Origin: Sabellastarte sp. h YS-2021
Taxonomy: Eukaryota; Annelida; Polychaeta; Sabellida; Sabellidae
Assembly (NCBI GenBank): GCA_964017235.1
Contig: OZ024935.1
Span: forward strand, 2,108,001 to 2,172,000
Direction: 5' to 3'
DNA length: 64,000 bases
In this document: piece by piece, positions 43,600 to 54,455 of the stretch
Layout of the letters: each line of letters starts with the position of its first letter
How positions within the stretch are numbered: position 1 is the first letter of the stretch
The notes under the pieces: model-generated
Seen by the model: the letters and a program-made list of their open reading frames with translations, nothing else
Database searches by the model: none
What the model was told of the DNA's origin: nothing
Made by a program: the position numbers and the translations under genes

Positions 43600-44031
43600 T
43601 GTTTGTTGGGTGAGTAAGTTGTGTTTGTCTGTTTGTCTGTCTGAACAAGTTATGTTTGGCATGGGGTTTGTCTGTTTGTCTGTCTGAACAAGTTATGTTT
43701 GGCATGGGGTTTGTCTGTTTGTCTGTCTGAACAAGTTATGTTTGGCATGGGGTTTGTCTGTTTGTCTGTCTGAACAAGTTATGTTTGGCATGGGGTTTGT
43801 CTGTTTGTCCGTCTGTACAAGTTATGTTTGGCATGGGGTTTGTCTGTTTGTCCGTCTCAACAAGTTATGTTTGGCATGGGGTTTGTCTGTTTGTACGTCT
43901 CAACAAGTTATGTTTGGCATGGGGTTTGTCTGTTTGTACGTCTCGGCAGGTTATGTTTGGCATGGGGTTTGTCTGTTTGTCCGTCTCAACAAGTTATGTT
44001 TGGCATGGGGTTTGTCTGTTTGTCCACATAG
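43600..44031 (+). repeat. 43-bp minisatellite, about 9-10 copies, inside the Harbinger element
   Basis: The unit AACAAGTTATGTTTGGCATG + GGGTTTGTCTGTTTGTCYGTCTG repeats at 43645, 43688, 43731, 43774, 43817, 43860, 43903, 43946 and 43989 with few differences. Since 43 leaves remainder 1 on division by 3, all three frames read a periodic peptide (MAWGLSVC...), which I regard as spurious. Confidence 0.92.
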
Positions 44032-44117
44032 CTGATTAATTGTTTTTGGAATATTTGGTAGTCCTGAAAAGGACTGTTATAGTTAGTCCTGAAAAGGACT
44101 GTTTACTGCAACAGGAC

Positions 44118-45431
44118 TTATATTCTGCCATCTTGCCAGGCCACTGCTCCCTCATTATTGAAGTAGTCCTTCAGGTAATCCCTCTGTCTTTTGGCCTCTC
44201 TAGCAGGGTTTCTGTCTTGGCCACCACCAGCAGCACCACCAATCAATCCACAATCACCAGGCACATCATCATCATCATCATCCCCCCCAGGCTGCTGACC
44301 AGCAGGTTGACCTTGATACTGGCTTCTGAGTATATTGTGCAGAACCACACAGGTCATGACCACTTCTCTAACTGTTTCTGGGGGTAGTTCAATGGTGGTC
44401 CTCATGACTCTAAATCTTGACACAAGGATGCCAAAAGCGTTCTCCACAACTCTCCTGCCCCTTGATATTCTGTAGTTGGCAATCCTTTCCTCCCTTGTTA
44501 ACAGCCTTCTGCCATAGGGTTTCATGAGCCAGGTCTTCAGGGCAAAGGCATCATCTGCCAAAATGAAGTAGGGGACATCTGTACCACCCTGTGTTATAGG
44601 AGCTGGGTCAGGGAAGCCTATCCTGCCATCTTCAATCCTCCTCTTCAGCTGAGAGGCATTAAATATCTGGGCATCTGAGCAAGACCCTTCTGTACCCACA
44701 TCCACCCATCTGAATTTGTACTGCCCATCTACCAAGGCCAACATGACAATGGAAAAGAACCCCTTGTAGTTGTGGTAGAGGGCTCCAGAGTTCTTGGGTT
44801 TCTTCAGGGCCACATGCTTTCCATCCAGGGCTCCCAGGGCATGTGGAACATTCCACCTGATCCTGAATTCCCTTTCCAGTTCTTTCCACTCATCTGGAGT
44901 AGTAGGACATTTGAGGTACTCTCTGGTGAACTCATCCTGGATGGCCCTGCAGACCTCTGGTAGAAACTTGGAAATGGTGGATCTGCCAACCCTGAACTGA
45001 CAGGATAATGATGTGTATGACTCTCCAGTGGCCAGATATCTGATGGTGAGGGCTAACTTCTCCCCAACACTGATAGGAGCTCTGTAGTTGGTGGCCTGCC
45101 TGGCTAGACGTGGTTCCAGTCTGGTCTTCATCATTTCCAAGAATTCTGGGGTCATCCTCATGTAGTTGGTGAATCCTGGAATGTCTGTGGCATACAGATC
45201 AGCCATAATGTTGTGGTAGGCCCCCCTCTCCTCTCTCTGCAGAAGCCATGGCCTGACCCACATGTTGTGCCTTCTTCTAGGTCTCTGTATGGGTGCTGGT
45301 GGTGCTGGTGGTGGTGGTGGTGGTTGCTGTGCTTGACGTAAAAAATGGAAATACATGATTATTTGTAACTGAATAAAAACCAAGAAAGCCCTAAGTTGTT
45401 GTTGAATCTGTCTTCCATTAAAAGGTGGCAT
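44118..45431 (-). CDS. PIF/Harbinger DDE transposase, apparently intact
   Basis: 437 residues from ATG 45431 to a stop ending at 44118, a normal length for the family. An N-terminal Gln/Pro-rich region is followed by helical DNA-binding sequence (PGFTNYMRMTPEFLEMMKTR, GEKLALTIRYLATGESYTSL, CQFRVGRSTISKFLPEVCRA) and the DDE_4-type catalytic domain: GALDGKHVALKKP (first Asp), YFILADDAFALKTWLMKPY (second Asp), NYRISRGRRVVENAFGILVS (Glu), then VREVVMTCVVLHNIL. The C-terminus has an Asp run (GGDDDDDDVPGD). It would cut and rejoin the element ends together with the partner protein. A TA-rich tract at 45475-45488 could serve as its promoter. With no visible break it is the best candidate for an active enzyme in this window. 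Confidence 0.93.
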   Translation of the reverse strand: MPPFNGRQIQQQLRAFLVFIQLQIIMYFHFLRQAQQPPPPPPAPPAPIQRPRRRHNMWVRPWLLQREERGAYHNIMADLYATDIPGFTNYMRMTPEFLEMMKTRLEPRLARQATNYRAPISVGEKLALTIRYLATGESYTSLSCQFRVGRSTISKFLPEVCRAIQDEFTREYLKCPTTPDEWKELEREFRIRWNVPHALGALDGKHVALKKPKNSGALYHNYKGFFSIVMLALVDGQYKFRWVDVGTEGSCSDAQIFNASQLKRRIEDGRIGFPDPAPITQGGTDVPYFILADDAFALKTWLMKPYGRRLLTREERIANYRISRGRRVVENAFGILVSRFRVMRTTIELPPETVREVVMTCVVLHNILRSQYQGQPAGQQPGGDDDDDDVPGDCGLIGGAAGGGQDRNPAREAKRQRDYLKDYFNNEGAVAWQDGRI

Positions 45432-45474
45432 CCTGGTGTGTTCCTAGAAAAGCAATGATGATTAGATCGCAAAT

Positions 45475-45488
45475 TTTATATATATATA
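45475..45488 (-). promoter_or_regulatory. TATA-rich tract upstream of the transposase gene
   Basis: (TA)6-type sequence within TTTTATATATATATATACCC lies 45-60 bp upstream of the transposase ATG on the minus strand. It is rather close to the ATG, so this is tentative. Confidence 0.35.
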
Positions 45489-45534
45489 TACCCAGAAAAT
45501 CCAGCAACTTTGCAAAACAATAATCGGGGATCGT

Positions 45535-45880
45535 GGTCTGGGGAGGCCTGAGGAGGCCTGAGGACGCCTGAGGACGCCGGTAGTTAATCGTGTGTTAGTC
45601 GGCTCTTAGTCCCAGGAGGCCTGAGGCGTCCTGGGACCCAGTCGGTTTGTGTCCGACAGGATCGTGGTTGAAACCGACCCGAAAACTGGCTTAGTCGGTT
45701 CTTAGTCCCAGACCAGTTGGGGACTGTCTGCGGCCGCCTGAGGCGTCCTGAGGTGTCCTGAGGCGTCCTGGGGACGATCTGTTCTTAATCCCAGACTTCA
45801 GTACCGACCCAGTATTCCCGCCCATTTTTGTCTTTTTTCAACCGACTGTGCACGATTAAGGGTCGCCGACAGGATCGGGG
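45535..45880. repeat. Right subterminal repeat array of the Harbinger element
   Basis: Repeated GGCCTGAGGACGCC, CTTAGTCCCAG, GTCCTGAGG and CCGACCC words match the left array in both orientations. Confidence 0.75.
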
Positions 45881-46017
45881 CTTAATCCTTTGGTGGAACA
45901 GGGGCAATAGTTTGCCTGCAAAGTGCCAAATTGAGGAATGTGCCCTATTATGAACGGGGTGTATATTTAAAACTTAATTTGTTGGGAATCTAGTATTTAA
46001 ACTTGTATTATTTGTAG

Positions 46018-46170
46018 GTGTTCGGTGGCCTAGTGGTTAGCAAGTTTGGCATCTAATCATAGGCTGTCACCTCTGTGGGTTCGAGTCCCACAAGGGGCAA
46101 TGCTGAGGACCTGTCCCAATATGACCCTGGCTGTTGAACGGGATGTAAAACCCTAACTTTGACTTTGACC
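46018..46170 (+). mobile_element. tRNA-derived SINE, family 2
   Basis: GGTGGCCTAGTGGTTAGCAAG (A-box region) and GGGTTCGAGTCCCACAAG (B-box region), then AATGCTGAGGACCTGTCCC and TGTTGAACGGGATGTAAAAC. Confidence 0.9.
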
Positions 46171-46242
46171 TTTGTATTATTTGTATTATTGCACTTCCTG
46201 TCTTATGGAAGCACTTCATTGGTTTTAGTGTTAGTCTCATGA

Positions 46243-46475
46243 AGCCATGGCGGTACAGTGGCAAACACACTCACCTCCTACCTCTGAGGTTTGCGGTTCA
46301 AACCCTAAACCATATGTGGGAAAGTTGGTAGTTACTTTCCGATGATTGGCAGTTTACAGTACAGGACCTCGACCCACTTTATGTACTGGTTTCCTCTGGA
46401 CATATTACTACCCATCGTGATATGACCTATACAGTTTTGAAATCGATGTTAAAACCCAAATAAATATTGTCAGCC
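46243..46475 (+). mobile_element. tRNA-derived SINE, family 1
   Basis: Head with TGGCGGTACAGTGGCAAAC and GCGGTTCAAACCC, body GGGAAAGTTGGTAGTTACTT and TGTACTGGTTTCCTCTG, tail AAACCCAAATAAATA. It directly follows a family-2 copy. Confidence 0.88.
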
Positions 46476-46754
46476 TCAATGTTATTTTGTCTTTAAAATG
46501 GCTGAATATTTCAATTTACCTTTGGCATATACTAACATAAGCCAGATTTATCTTTTGTCTGGTAAATGAATTCAATTCTTAAAAAGGAATCAAAGATATC
46601 TCGAATGACAAAACAGTTTAAAATGTTCATGGAATATTTTAGCATTAAATTCCCTCATAAAGTACAGTCTAACCTGTTTCAGAAACAACCTCTGTAAAAG
46701 CACCGACCTCTGGTTAAAGAACAATTCTTTATTTCTCAGGAACTGTCTTTATAC

Positions 46755-47243
46755 TAGGGATGGGTCGGTATGAAAAATACGTACATCGGGAGGTCGCCAA
46801 TGCAAAACCGTACCGATTCCGGAATTCCGCGTTTTAGTAAACCCCAAACAAACATGGATGTTTTCTCTTCACGACATCACAATAAAAGTGATCAAATGGA
46901 CGAAATACGAGATAAAAGCTTATAATTTCTTGTTTGTTCCCAATATTTTAAGTTTTCCTTCAGTTATATAAGCTGACAAGCGAAATTGAGGTTATAAATT
47001 GTCGTAACCTAAACATGGCAGTTCTGCTCAACGTAATCAATAGTACTGTATAAAGTCTGCAAATGCTGGAAAATATGGGACAAAAGCTTATAATTTCTTC
47101 AGATTTTGGGTAGGTTTCTAATATTTTAACTATTCCTTCCATTACATGTGTTTACAAGTGAAGTGGCGGTTGTAAAATCTCATCACGGTATTTTAGTAAA
47201 ATGCTCTCGATACCGAGATACCGGAACTACCGACCCGTCCCTA
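46755..47243. mobile_element. hAT-type MITE, 489 bp
   Basis: The ends TAGGGATGGGTCGGTA and (complement of the right end) TAGGGACGGGTCGGTA are inverted repeats of hAT type. They are flanked by a perfect 8-bp duplication CTTTATAC (46747-46754 and 47244-47251), the hAT target-site size. No coding sequence; an internal segment with AAAAGCTTATAATTTCTT is directly repeated at about 46914 and 47088. Mobilised, if at all, by a transposase encoded elsewhere. Confidence 0.92.
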
Positions 47244-47251
47244 CTTTATAC

Positions 47252-47984
47252 CCAAGTCTCATAATTAAGAGCAACTGGTGCTCTCACACAGCCAATACAG
47301 ACCCAAAATCTGAACTATAAACCAAGATCATTACGTAGAGGTCACATTCAAATAACTGATATATTCAGGTCAAGGTGACTGGGCCAGGGAGCCATTTGCT
47401 GTTGAAATCCTATTGGCTCATGCGTTTATTCAAAAATTTGTAGGTTATTTTGATGTCGTGTTTTAGTTGTGTTAGGATGCCCACCCGAATTTTGAAAAGT
47501 AATCTTTAAATGTAGAAAAAAAAACATGTGTTTATAATAATTTGTTACATGTGTGCAAATGATAATCAACAGTTGCCTAAAGGTTCGTTGTATTTCTGGG
47601 TTATCTTCTATTTAACATTTAATAAAATCTAGCTTTCTTGTAACTATTTACATACTTGGTAAGTCAGTTTATTATTAGTGTGGGGAGAGCTCACCTGAAT
47701 GGTGATGCTAAATAGAGATGGGCACAGTAAGGTCGTCCATTAAGGTGACCTTAAACTGGCTTATTAGTCCTTTGTAACTTTAGGTGAACTTATGAGTTTA
47801 TGCAGTAGTTTATGACTAGTCATGCCCTAAGTTAAGGTTGGGGAGATACGTTTCCTAGGTGATTTCCAATTAGCCTATAGGCAAAGAAGAAAGGAATTTT
47901 GAGTTTGATATCCTTATTAAAGATTACCTTTAGTTCCTGGGATTAATCTTTATGTTACTGAGACCATATCTTTTATTGGGAGTG
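47252..47984. other. Intergenic, nothing recognised
   Basis: AT-rich DNA with no supported feature. Confidence 0.5.
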
Positions 47985-48145
47985 AACATAGCCCAGCACT
48001 GATAATGGTCACCAACCCCTAGTATTTGTGTGGGGTCGGCTCCCACAAGTTATAAAGTTGAGGACCATTCCAGACTGGACTTGGAATTTCCAGTAGAACC
48101 CTATCTGTTGAACTAGACGTAAAACCTCAAGTTTGACCTTTGACC
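47985..48145 (+). mobile_element. Degenerate SINE, family 2
   Basis: CACCAACCCCTAGTATTTGT, GTCGGCTCCCACAAGTTATA, TTGAGGACCATTCCAGA and CTGTTGAACTAGACGTAAAA follow the family-2 order with many substitutions. Confidence 0.6.
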
Positions 48146-48409
48146 AAACCCCTAGTGTTTACCAAATGTCTATTTATTGGTTTGGCAGGCCATTGGATAA
48201 ATATTATAAAGAATTTTATCTTGGCCTTTTATTACAGTTATCTACTAGTTATAAACTGCTGATTTTGTTATCACATTTGTTAAAAAACAGAAAAATATTT
48301 ATGAAGAGCTGTTCAATGCACGTGGAGTATTGTCAGTCAAAAGCAATATTCATTGAAAATGGAACCTTGGAATGTTTGGATTTTTTTGTATCCAAAATAT
48401 GATCCAGAA

Positions 48410-49030
48410 TTGAATCACCTTTTCCTTTGTTCAGACCGTATCCATAAGGAAAATTCAGAAAGGTCACTTCATATTGTGAAAACAGACTGATAAACAAACG
48501 CACCCAAACACATAGCTTCCTGGTAGAAGTAATTAACTGCCTGAATCACATATTGTTTCATAATGTCCTCAGGCAGAACTTAAATTCGGTTATTTATTTA
48601 CAGACATTGAAAATATCCATGTTTTGGGTCACAATGATCTCATATAAGTTATTTTTTCAATACACTGTATCATTTGCAAAACATGAATATACTAAATACA
48701 ATTACGTTGTTAAATGCAATATATTGATGTGTTAAATTGTTTGGTATATGTGAAACTATTCCTGTACAGCCACAGTCAAAAATACCAAAACAAACTTAAT
48801 TAGAAATGACTTGTAGATCTACTTCTTCCTTTTGAATTGAAACACTTCCTGAATTGCAAAATAAAAACAATAGATAGATAAACAAACAGACAAACAAATA
48901 CGTCTGAAAGTATAACCTCCTGGGTAAGGTAATAAAAATGTAAGGACGATTTGAATTTTGTCATAATGTCATCAGGCAGAATTTAAATTCGGTTATTTAT
49001 TTACAGATATTGAAAATATCCATGCTTTGG
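48410..49030. repeat. Diverged direct duplication of about 200 bp
   Basis: The segment at about 48480-48640 (containing TTTCATAATGTCCTCAGGCA and AAATTCGGTTATTTATTTAC) recurs at about 48885-49040 (ATGTCATCAGGCAGAATTTAAA), offset about 405 bp. No domain was recognised in the frames. Confidence 0.65.
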
Positions 49031-49965
49031 GTCATAATAGTTCAATAAGATTTCATTGGAAAACTAGAATTTCATGAAAAAAACTAGATTACAAAAGCAC
49101 TTGGTTAGTGGAAGCAATTTGCTCACATTAAGTCATGTTTAACACTTGGATTTTGTTCTATACTCCCAAACACGTTAAAGAAAGGTACTGGCTTTGGGTT
49201 TATATTTTACTTCAGAATTAACTCAAAAGCCTTGGTTCGTATTTTATTGAGCCAGGAGAGTGGAGTCTATTGCTGTTTATATGACCCTTTCTCTTTTCAC
49301 TGATACATATTCACTAAATAGTGACTGTGTTACCGTAGACTGGAAATATACCCAATGGATAGCCAATTTGTGTAAGAACATAACCTCTGACCCAAAATAT
49401 GAACACAAATTAGCTGGGTGGTTGCTTGTTGGCATATCTTTGCTACATATAATACTGTGACTATTTCATGGGGAACTGAGACCCTAAGTCTGACAAGTAT
49501 TTAGTATGCACAGTACATCAGATGAACATGTATTAGGTTATTAATAACAAATAATTGTAGATAACTCTGTGATCATGTTATATTTGTTTCATAAGGGTGA
49601 CAACTTCTAAAGTGATATTTGCACAGTGTGATTAACATATGTCAAAGATATTTGGATGTTTCATCAAGTTCTTCTAACTTATGTCTTTTAGACACTTGTT
49701 TATGTTAGAATAATTGTAAGTGCAATAGATAATTATTCAAGGGTGACAACTACTTGAGTGATATTTAGCAAAAATGCAATTCACACATTGCAAAGATTTT
49801 TGGATGCTGTAATCAATAATCCTCTGTCTTTTACTCACTTACATGTTTTAGTTTTACTAAAAGTTGATTGATTGATTACAAACAGATTAGGTGCTATAAC
49901 AGTTTATACTGAATCACATTCTTATGAGATTGTGATTTTTGTTTAACATATTCTCTTTGAGAGTA
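49031..49965. other. Intergenic, nothing recognised
   Basis: The open frame 49260-49460 has a hydrophobic end but no family resemblance or splice support. Two stretches near 49590 and 49735 share GGGTGACAACT plus TGATATTT words. Confidence 0.4.
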
Positions 49966-49971
49966 GTTATT

Positions 49972-50095
49972 TCCAGGGGAGCGATTTGACTGAGGTATTT
50001 TTTCCAGGGGACCAATTTGACAAGGGTATTTTTTCCAGGGGGCCGATTTGACAAGGGTATTTTATTTTGGGGGCCAATTTGACAAAGGGCCAACT
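49972..50095 (+). repeat. Tandem repeat of about 34 bp, four degenerate copies
   Basis: The unit is TTTTTCCAGGGGACCAATTT followed by GACAAGGGTA; the last copy is diverged (TTTTATTTTGGGGGCCAATTT). Confidence 0.8.
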
Positions 50096-50619
50096 TGTCT
50101 ATAATTCCTTTACAGAATTGTTAGAAAATCATTATCCATATTTCACAGAGACATTAAAAGTTTAAAAAGTCAAAAAATTATGTTTGACTCAAATTTCTTC
50201 TTATAACATCATGTTACAGCAGCTTGCTGATCCAGTTATTAATTCATTTGAATTCATTGCCATCTGTCATTTAACAATCCCCTGGTTCTGGTCACTTATC
50301 TGGAAACAAGGTGATTATAGCAATACTGGCCTGACAAAGAAAAGAACTAGTTTATAAAGTCCAAAATATTCGTTTAATATTCCAAGGAATGTTTGTCAAA
50401 TAATGTGAAATTCAGTTTCAAATGAGTAAATTTAACTCTCAAAGCATTCTTGTCGATCTGAGTTTAGAATTTAATCCAAGTGTAATATGAAGAGGTCACT
50501 TCTTAGTTTCAAACTTCTGCCTATCTCACTGTCTCATTTTAGCCTTTGCAGAACTCATGACTAAGAATATTAGGCAGCTACAAATAGGAAGATTTTGGAT
50601 ACTCTATATTGTTTTCCAG

Positions 50620-50835
50620 TTGATCAGGGGTTTCATTTTCAAGTAGATTGTGTGAAAATTTAGAGGCTACACTGTAAAGTGAATTAGGCCAAGTTAGGGG
50701 TTTCATTTTCAAGTTGATTGCAGCAAATTTAGGGACTTTTTTTTCAAGTAGATTTTGATAAATTTAGAAATTTCATTTCACATGGATTATGACTAATTTA
50801 TGGGTTTTTTTCATTTCTAAGTGGTTTTTGGCCTT
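50620..50835 (+). repeat. Degenerate tandem repeat of about 48 bp
   Basis: About four or five copies of GGTTTCATTTTCAAGTAGATT followed by GTGAAAATTTAGGG-like sequence, with lengths varying. Confidence 0.6.
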
Positions 50836-52120
50836 TTTATGATTTAACTAGCACGTCGCTAATTTGTTAATTTGTTAGTGGTGAACGTTACTTTATTAGT
50901 GGTGAAGCTGATGTTTAATACTAAAATAGTACAAAATCAACTTATGGTCCAGGTACCTTTTAGCACAAAGAAAGTTGATTTTACTTAATTTATCACAATT
51001 ATAATAGCTTATTTATTCTAGGACATCATGTAGCTTTGTTTCTCTGTCCAAAATGGGGCGTCTTTGGCAGATAAATTACTGTTACAACAAAGGCTTTTCA
51101 ATACTGCAAGCTGCTCTAAAAGACACACAATACGAAGGCATCAAAACACTTTCACAAAAGAAGCCAAGAAATATTTATGACTTTGTTCATTATACATAAC
51201 ATTATCAATTTTAGTAACAACAAACTTTAAAATCTTAGTTTTCTGTGAATTCCATTAGTGCTTCAACAGTGCATATAACAAAAATAAATGACTTTATTAT
51301 TTATGAAAATACACGTTAAAAATATTTTAGTGTGAAAAACAAGGGAATGAGTTTCACAGTCTATTTTTTAAATATGTCTGCACTTATTCAAATTAACTGT
51401 ACCAGCACATTAACATATATTACTGAAAACTAAGTTAAGTGTTTGTCAGGGGGTGGAATCAAAAAGTAAGAAAGTCCAAGATAGAAGTCTAGATTCCTTT
51501 GAACACAAGATGAAACACCCAATGGTGCAACTGTACCCTGTCAGTGTCAAAACATGGGGTTTTGAATCAATTACCAATGATTATGGCATTTCGTCAAATG
51601 ATATGTTCAGAGATTTACAACCTGTCCTGGGATTTGCTTAGCCCTTCACAGGGACATTATACATCGACTTTGACTATGACCGTGACGGAATTCCCAAAAC
51701 ATTTCAAAAACTTTTTATTGTTATTTTGGGTAGAACTTAGCCCTTTTTAATGAACTGTAAACACCTGCCCACTATATTATAACAGCTTAAATAGTTTAAG
51801 TATGTGCATAACAAACCTTAAATGTCTTTCTGAGTCAGAATGTTCAACTTTGCTTCAGATCTATAGCAAAAAGGTGTGCAATATTAAACGATTTACCTGT
51901 GAAAGACCATCCTGTTTTATGGGGATGTAAGTTTTAAGGTATTCATTCTAGTGGGGTAACAGACATAACAGTGCACTAGTGGGGCAACAGACATAAGATT
52001 GTGTTTGAATTCTGGCTTTCGGCAAGAAGGGTGAGATTTACCTTCTGATATACTTTCATACTGTAAGAATTGTCGACAAAAGAGGTTTGGGGATTGAATT
52101 AAACTTTAGCTACTTCAATC
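50836..52120. other. Intergenic, nothing recognised
   Basis: AT-rich. The open frame 51453-51641 has no recognised family. TAGTGGGG(T/C)AACAGACATAA occurs twice at 51950-51998. Confidence 0.45.
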
Positions 52121-52124
52121 TAAA

Positions 52125-52290
52125 CGTTTTACCATAGGTCGTGGCTAGGGTGTGACATTCTGTTCAACAGCTAATGTAGTATTAGGACAGGTCCTCAGCA
52201 TATGCCACTTGTGAGATTCGAACCCACACATAGGTGACAACCTGTGATTAGAGGCCAAACTTACTAGCTGACCAGGCCATAGTGGACCTC
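52125..52290 (-). mobile_element. SINE, family 2
   Basis: Reverse complement of the family: TTTTACCATAGGTCGTGGC..., TTCTGTTCAACAGC, GACAGGTCCTCAGCATATGC, CTTGTGAGATTCGAACCCAC (B box inverted), TGACCAGGCCATAG. Confidence 0.8.
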
Positions 52291-52815
52291 TCTAAATGTA
52301 TTAAATGTTCTATTTCTTACATAGCCTGATATTTGGACAATGTATCAAATAATCTGCAATAGCATATTGTCAAGAACCCTCGTAGTCACAGGATTACAAA
52401 TTGGCACAAATTCTCCAGATAGTCTTTCCCTTCTTCTGAGCAAAAGAATGTTGTACTTTAAGATAACCCCTATAGGTCTTAGTTCCTTGGGGTTAAGAAT
52501 CTAAGACAGAAACTGATGACTTAAATGATGCAAACACAATGAAACAATGTGGTGTCCACATGAACAATGGATGACATTAAATTGTGTGAAAATATGAAAA
52601 AGTCATGGCGACGAAATTCTGAGAAGATCAACAAAGAGGATAAATAGGTCGTCTAAATACAGTTATTGTCCATACAAACAAAGCTGTCACAGATAATATA
52701 TAGCACAATATATATCTTCAGACAGGTTTCTACTTTTGTATAGTAGAGATATTGATATTTTCTGTTCCTTTTTACAGCCTGAAAACAGGTCTGTAATTTA
52801 TAATCTTTTTTATAG

Positions 52816-53147
52816 CTTTGCAGAGCAATTATGCCTCGTTTCTTCGAAGGGTCTCATTTTGCCTAAGACGGCTTGGCATCACAAAGAACCTGACACAAAA
52901 ACGAGCCCATTTGTCAGATTTCTTGAAACCATTGAAAAAGCCAACAAAAGAAAGAATCTTATTGAAAGACAGTTCTTGTGTCATATTCTTTACATCATTG
53001 AAAATGTAATATGGGCAAGAGACAGTGAGCCTATAAGACGTGCTATACTGGAATCATTGACCAAACACATACACCTGGAGAAAGAGACTTAGTAAGGACC
53101 TCTTGAGACAACTTGACCGTTACTACACCAACACAGATTCTTATCAG
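52816..53147 (+). pseudogene. Candidate internal exon of an unknown gene, with a frameshift
   Basis: After a pyrimidine-rich acceptor (TTTTTTATAG at 52815) the frame FAEQLCLVSSKG...LILPKTAWHHKEPDTKTSPF, FVRFLETIEKANKRKNLIER, QFLCHILYIIENVIWARDSE, PIRRAILESLTKHIHLEK looks like a helical, mixed-charge soluble protein. It stops at 53090, but the neighbouring frame continues at once with RLSKDLLRQLDRYYTNTDSYQ and ends at a donor CAG/GTAAGA (53147/53148). A single indel near 53080-53088 would explain the switch. I do not recognise the family. No partner exons were found nearby. It may be an exon of a decayed or mis-sequenced gene. Confidence 0.4.
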
Positions 53148-54230
53148 GTAAGACAGGCTAGTCATTTGAAACAGATCCAATCTGTATATAGGTATAGCCA
53201 TAGCTTGTTGGTGACTTGTGGAGATTTTGATTTTCATATATCTCCAAATGAGATAAAACTCGATTGTTGAATAAACACTTCAATTTAGTATGTAAATACT
53301 TTTTTTTTCACTTGTCTTATGTTTGTAAGCCAATTAGGGTTTTGTTGTTTAAATGGGTCTCCTTACCCGCAATCTCACAACTCTAAGTAATGTGAAAGTA
53401 CATGAAAATAACCATAAATAACTGTATTTTAAGCTGGTCTGTTTGGGTTTTGAAGCAATAGCTCTGGTCACTTTCGAGTTTCTGTTGTGGCTTCCAAAAG
53501 GGGAAGTGTGATTTTGGGTTTTTATAGGATCCCAAAAGATTGTTATAAATTAACTTGTTTAATAATACATGTAGACCATAGCATAGGTGTTGGGCAATTA
53601 AATATGCATATAAAGTATTTGTTTACAAAATATATCCACAGTGCACTTGTAGCTTAATACTGATCAGCTGTTTTTTTCAGTTTTAGATTAAATGTTTTGT
53701 AGCCATCACTATATATCATAAAATTTTCACTAGGCATAAATTATTTACTATTTAAGCTAATAAGGTTGGATAGTGATAATTAATTCCTAGTGAAATTTTA
53801 ACGCTGTCTTAATATATCAAGTAGAAACCAGCCAATAGTGAAAATTTATTCCAATATATTTTTTTTTGAATTAATAAAAAATTTAAAAAATATTCTAACT
53901 TAAATTTCTGTTAATGTACTTTGTATTAAAACTATGCATCTCAGCACACTGAAATCAATAACATCTTGCATGCAGTCAGAGCAAGTACAAATAATCAGGT
54001 TTAGAAGATTGCACATTTCATGAACCAATGAAGGAAATATCCTTCTATGAGTAATTTCAGTCCACTTATTCTTTGCTTCAAAACTTTCATCTTAAAAACA
54101 ACTTTTTGATTGTTTTGTCCATGGTACTTCAGCCCTGTATTATAAAGCTATGGTCACATTGAAAATTATTTATGCATAATTTACACATTATACAATATGT
54201 ACCAGTAGACTGCAGCTCATCTTAACTTAG
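53148..54230. other. Intergenic with a small hairpin repeat
   Basis: AAAATTTTCACTAGGCATAA (53719) and TTAATTCCTAGTGAAATTTT (53780) are inverted over about 25 bp. Otherwise AT-rich with no gene seen. Confidence 0.5.
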
Positions 54231-54455
54231 CAGGTAGCCACAGCACCCATGGTACGCTCGACTCCCATCTCTCAGGTCAGCAGTTCAAATCCCGAACCCT
54301 ATGTGGGAAAGCTGGTAGTTGCTTACCGATGGTCGGCAGTTTACAGTACAGAACCTTGACCAACTGTATGCACTGGTTTCGTCTGCCCTTCCAACTACCC
54401 ATCGTGGTATGACCTGTACAGTGTTGAAAGCCATATAAAAATAAATAAATAAAAT
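54231..54455 (+). mobile_element. tRNA-derived SINE, family 1
   Basis: Body GTGGGAAAGCTGGTAGTTGC, TACAGAACCTTGACCAACTG, CTGGTTTCGTCTGCCCTTCC, tail ATAAATAAATAAAATA. The B-box region reads CAGTTCAAATCCCG. Confidence 0.85.

Larger units (their letters stand above)
40794..45900. mobile_element. Complete PIF/Harbinger DNA transposon, 5,107 bp
   Basis: The ends are imperfect inverted repeats: left TGTTCCAACACACGACTAAG and, on the complementary strand, right TGTTCCACCAAAGGATTAAG, both followed by GCTCCCGAT/CCCCGAT-type words. They are flanked by GGG on both sides (40791-40793 and 45901-45903), a 3-bp target duplication of the size typical for Harbinger but not its usual TWA sequence. Inside lie a + strand Myb/SANT-like gene and a minus strand transposase in convergent order, with long subterminal arrays of GTCCCAGGC/GGCCTGAGG words at both ends. 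Confidence 0.88.

Noticed and set aside
43600..44031. CRISPR-like array
   Set aside because: Units are contiguous with no unique spacers, and the window is eukaryotic.
43742..44039. Overlapping open frames encoding periodic MAWGLSVC-type peptides
   Set aside because: They are the three-frame translation of a 43-bp minisatellite; the periodicity belongs to the DNA, and there is no start context or splice support.
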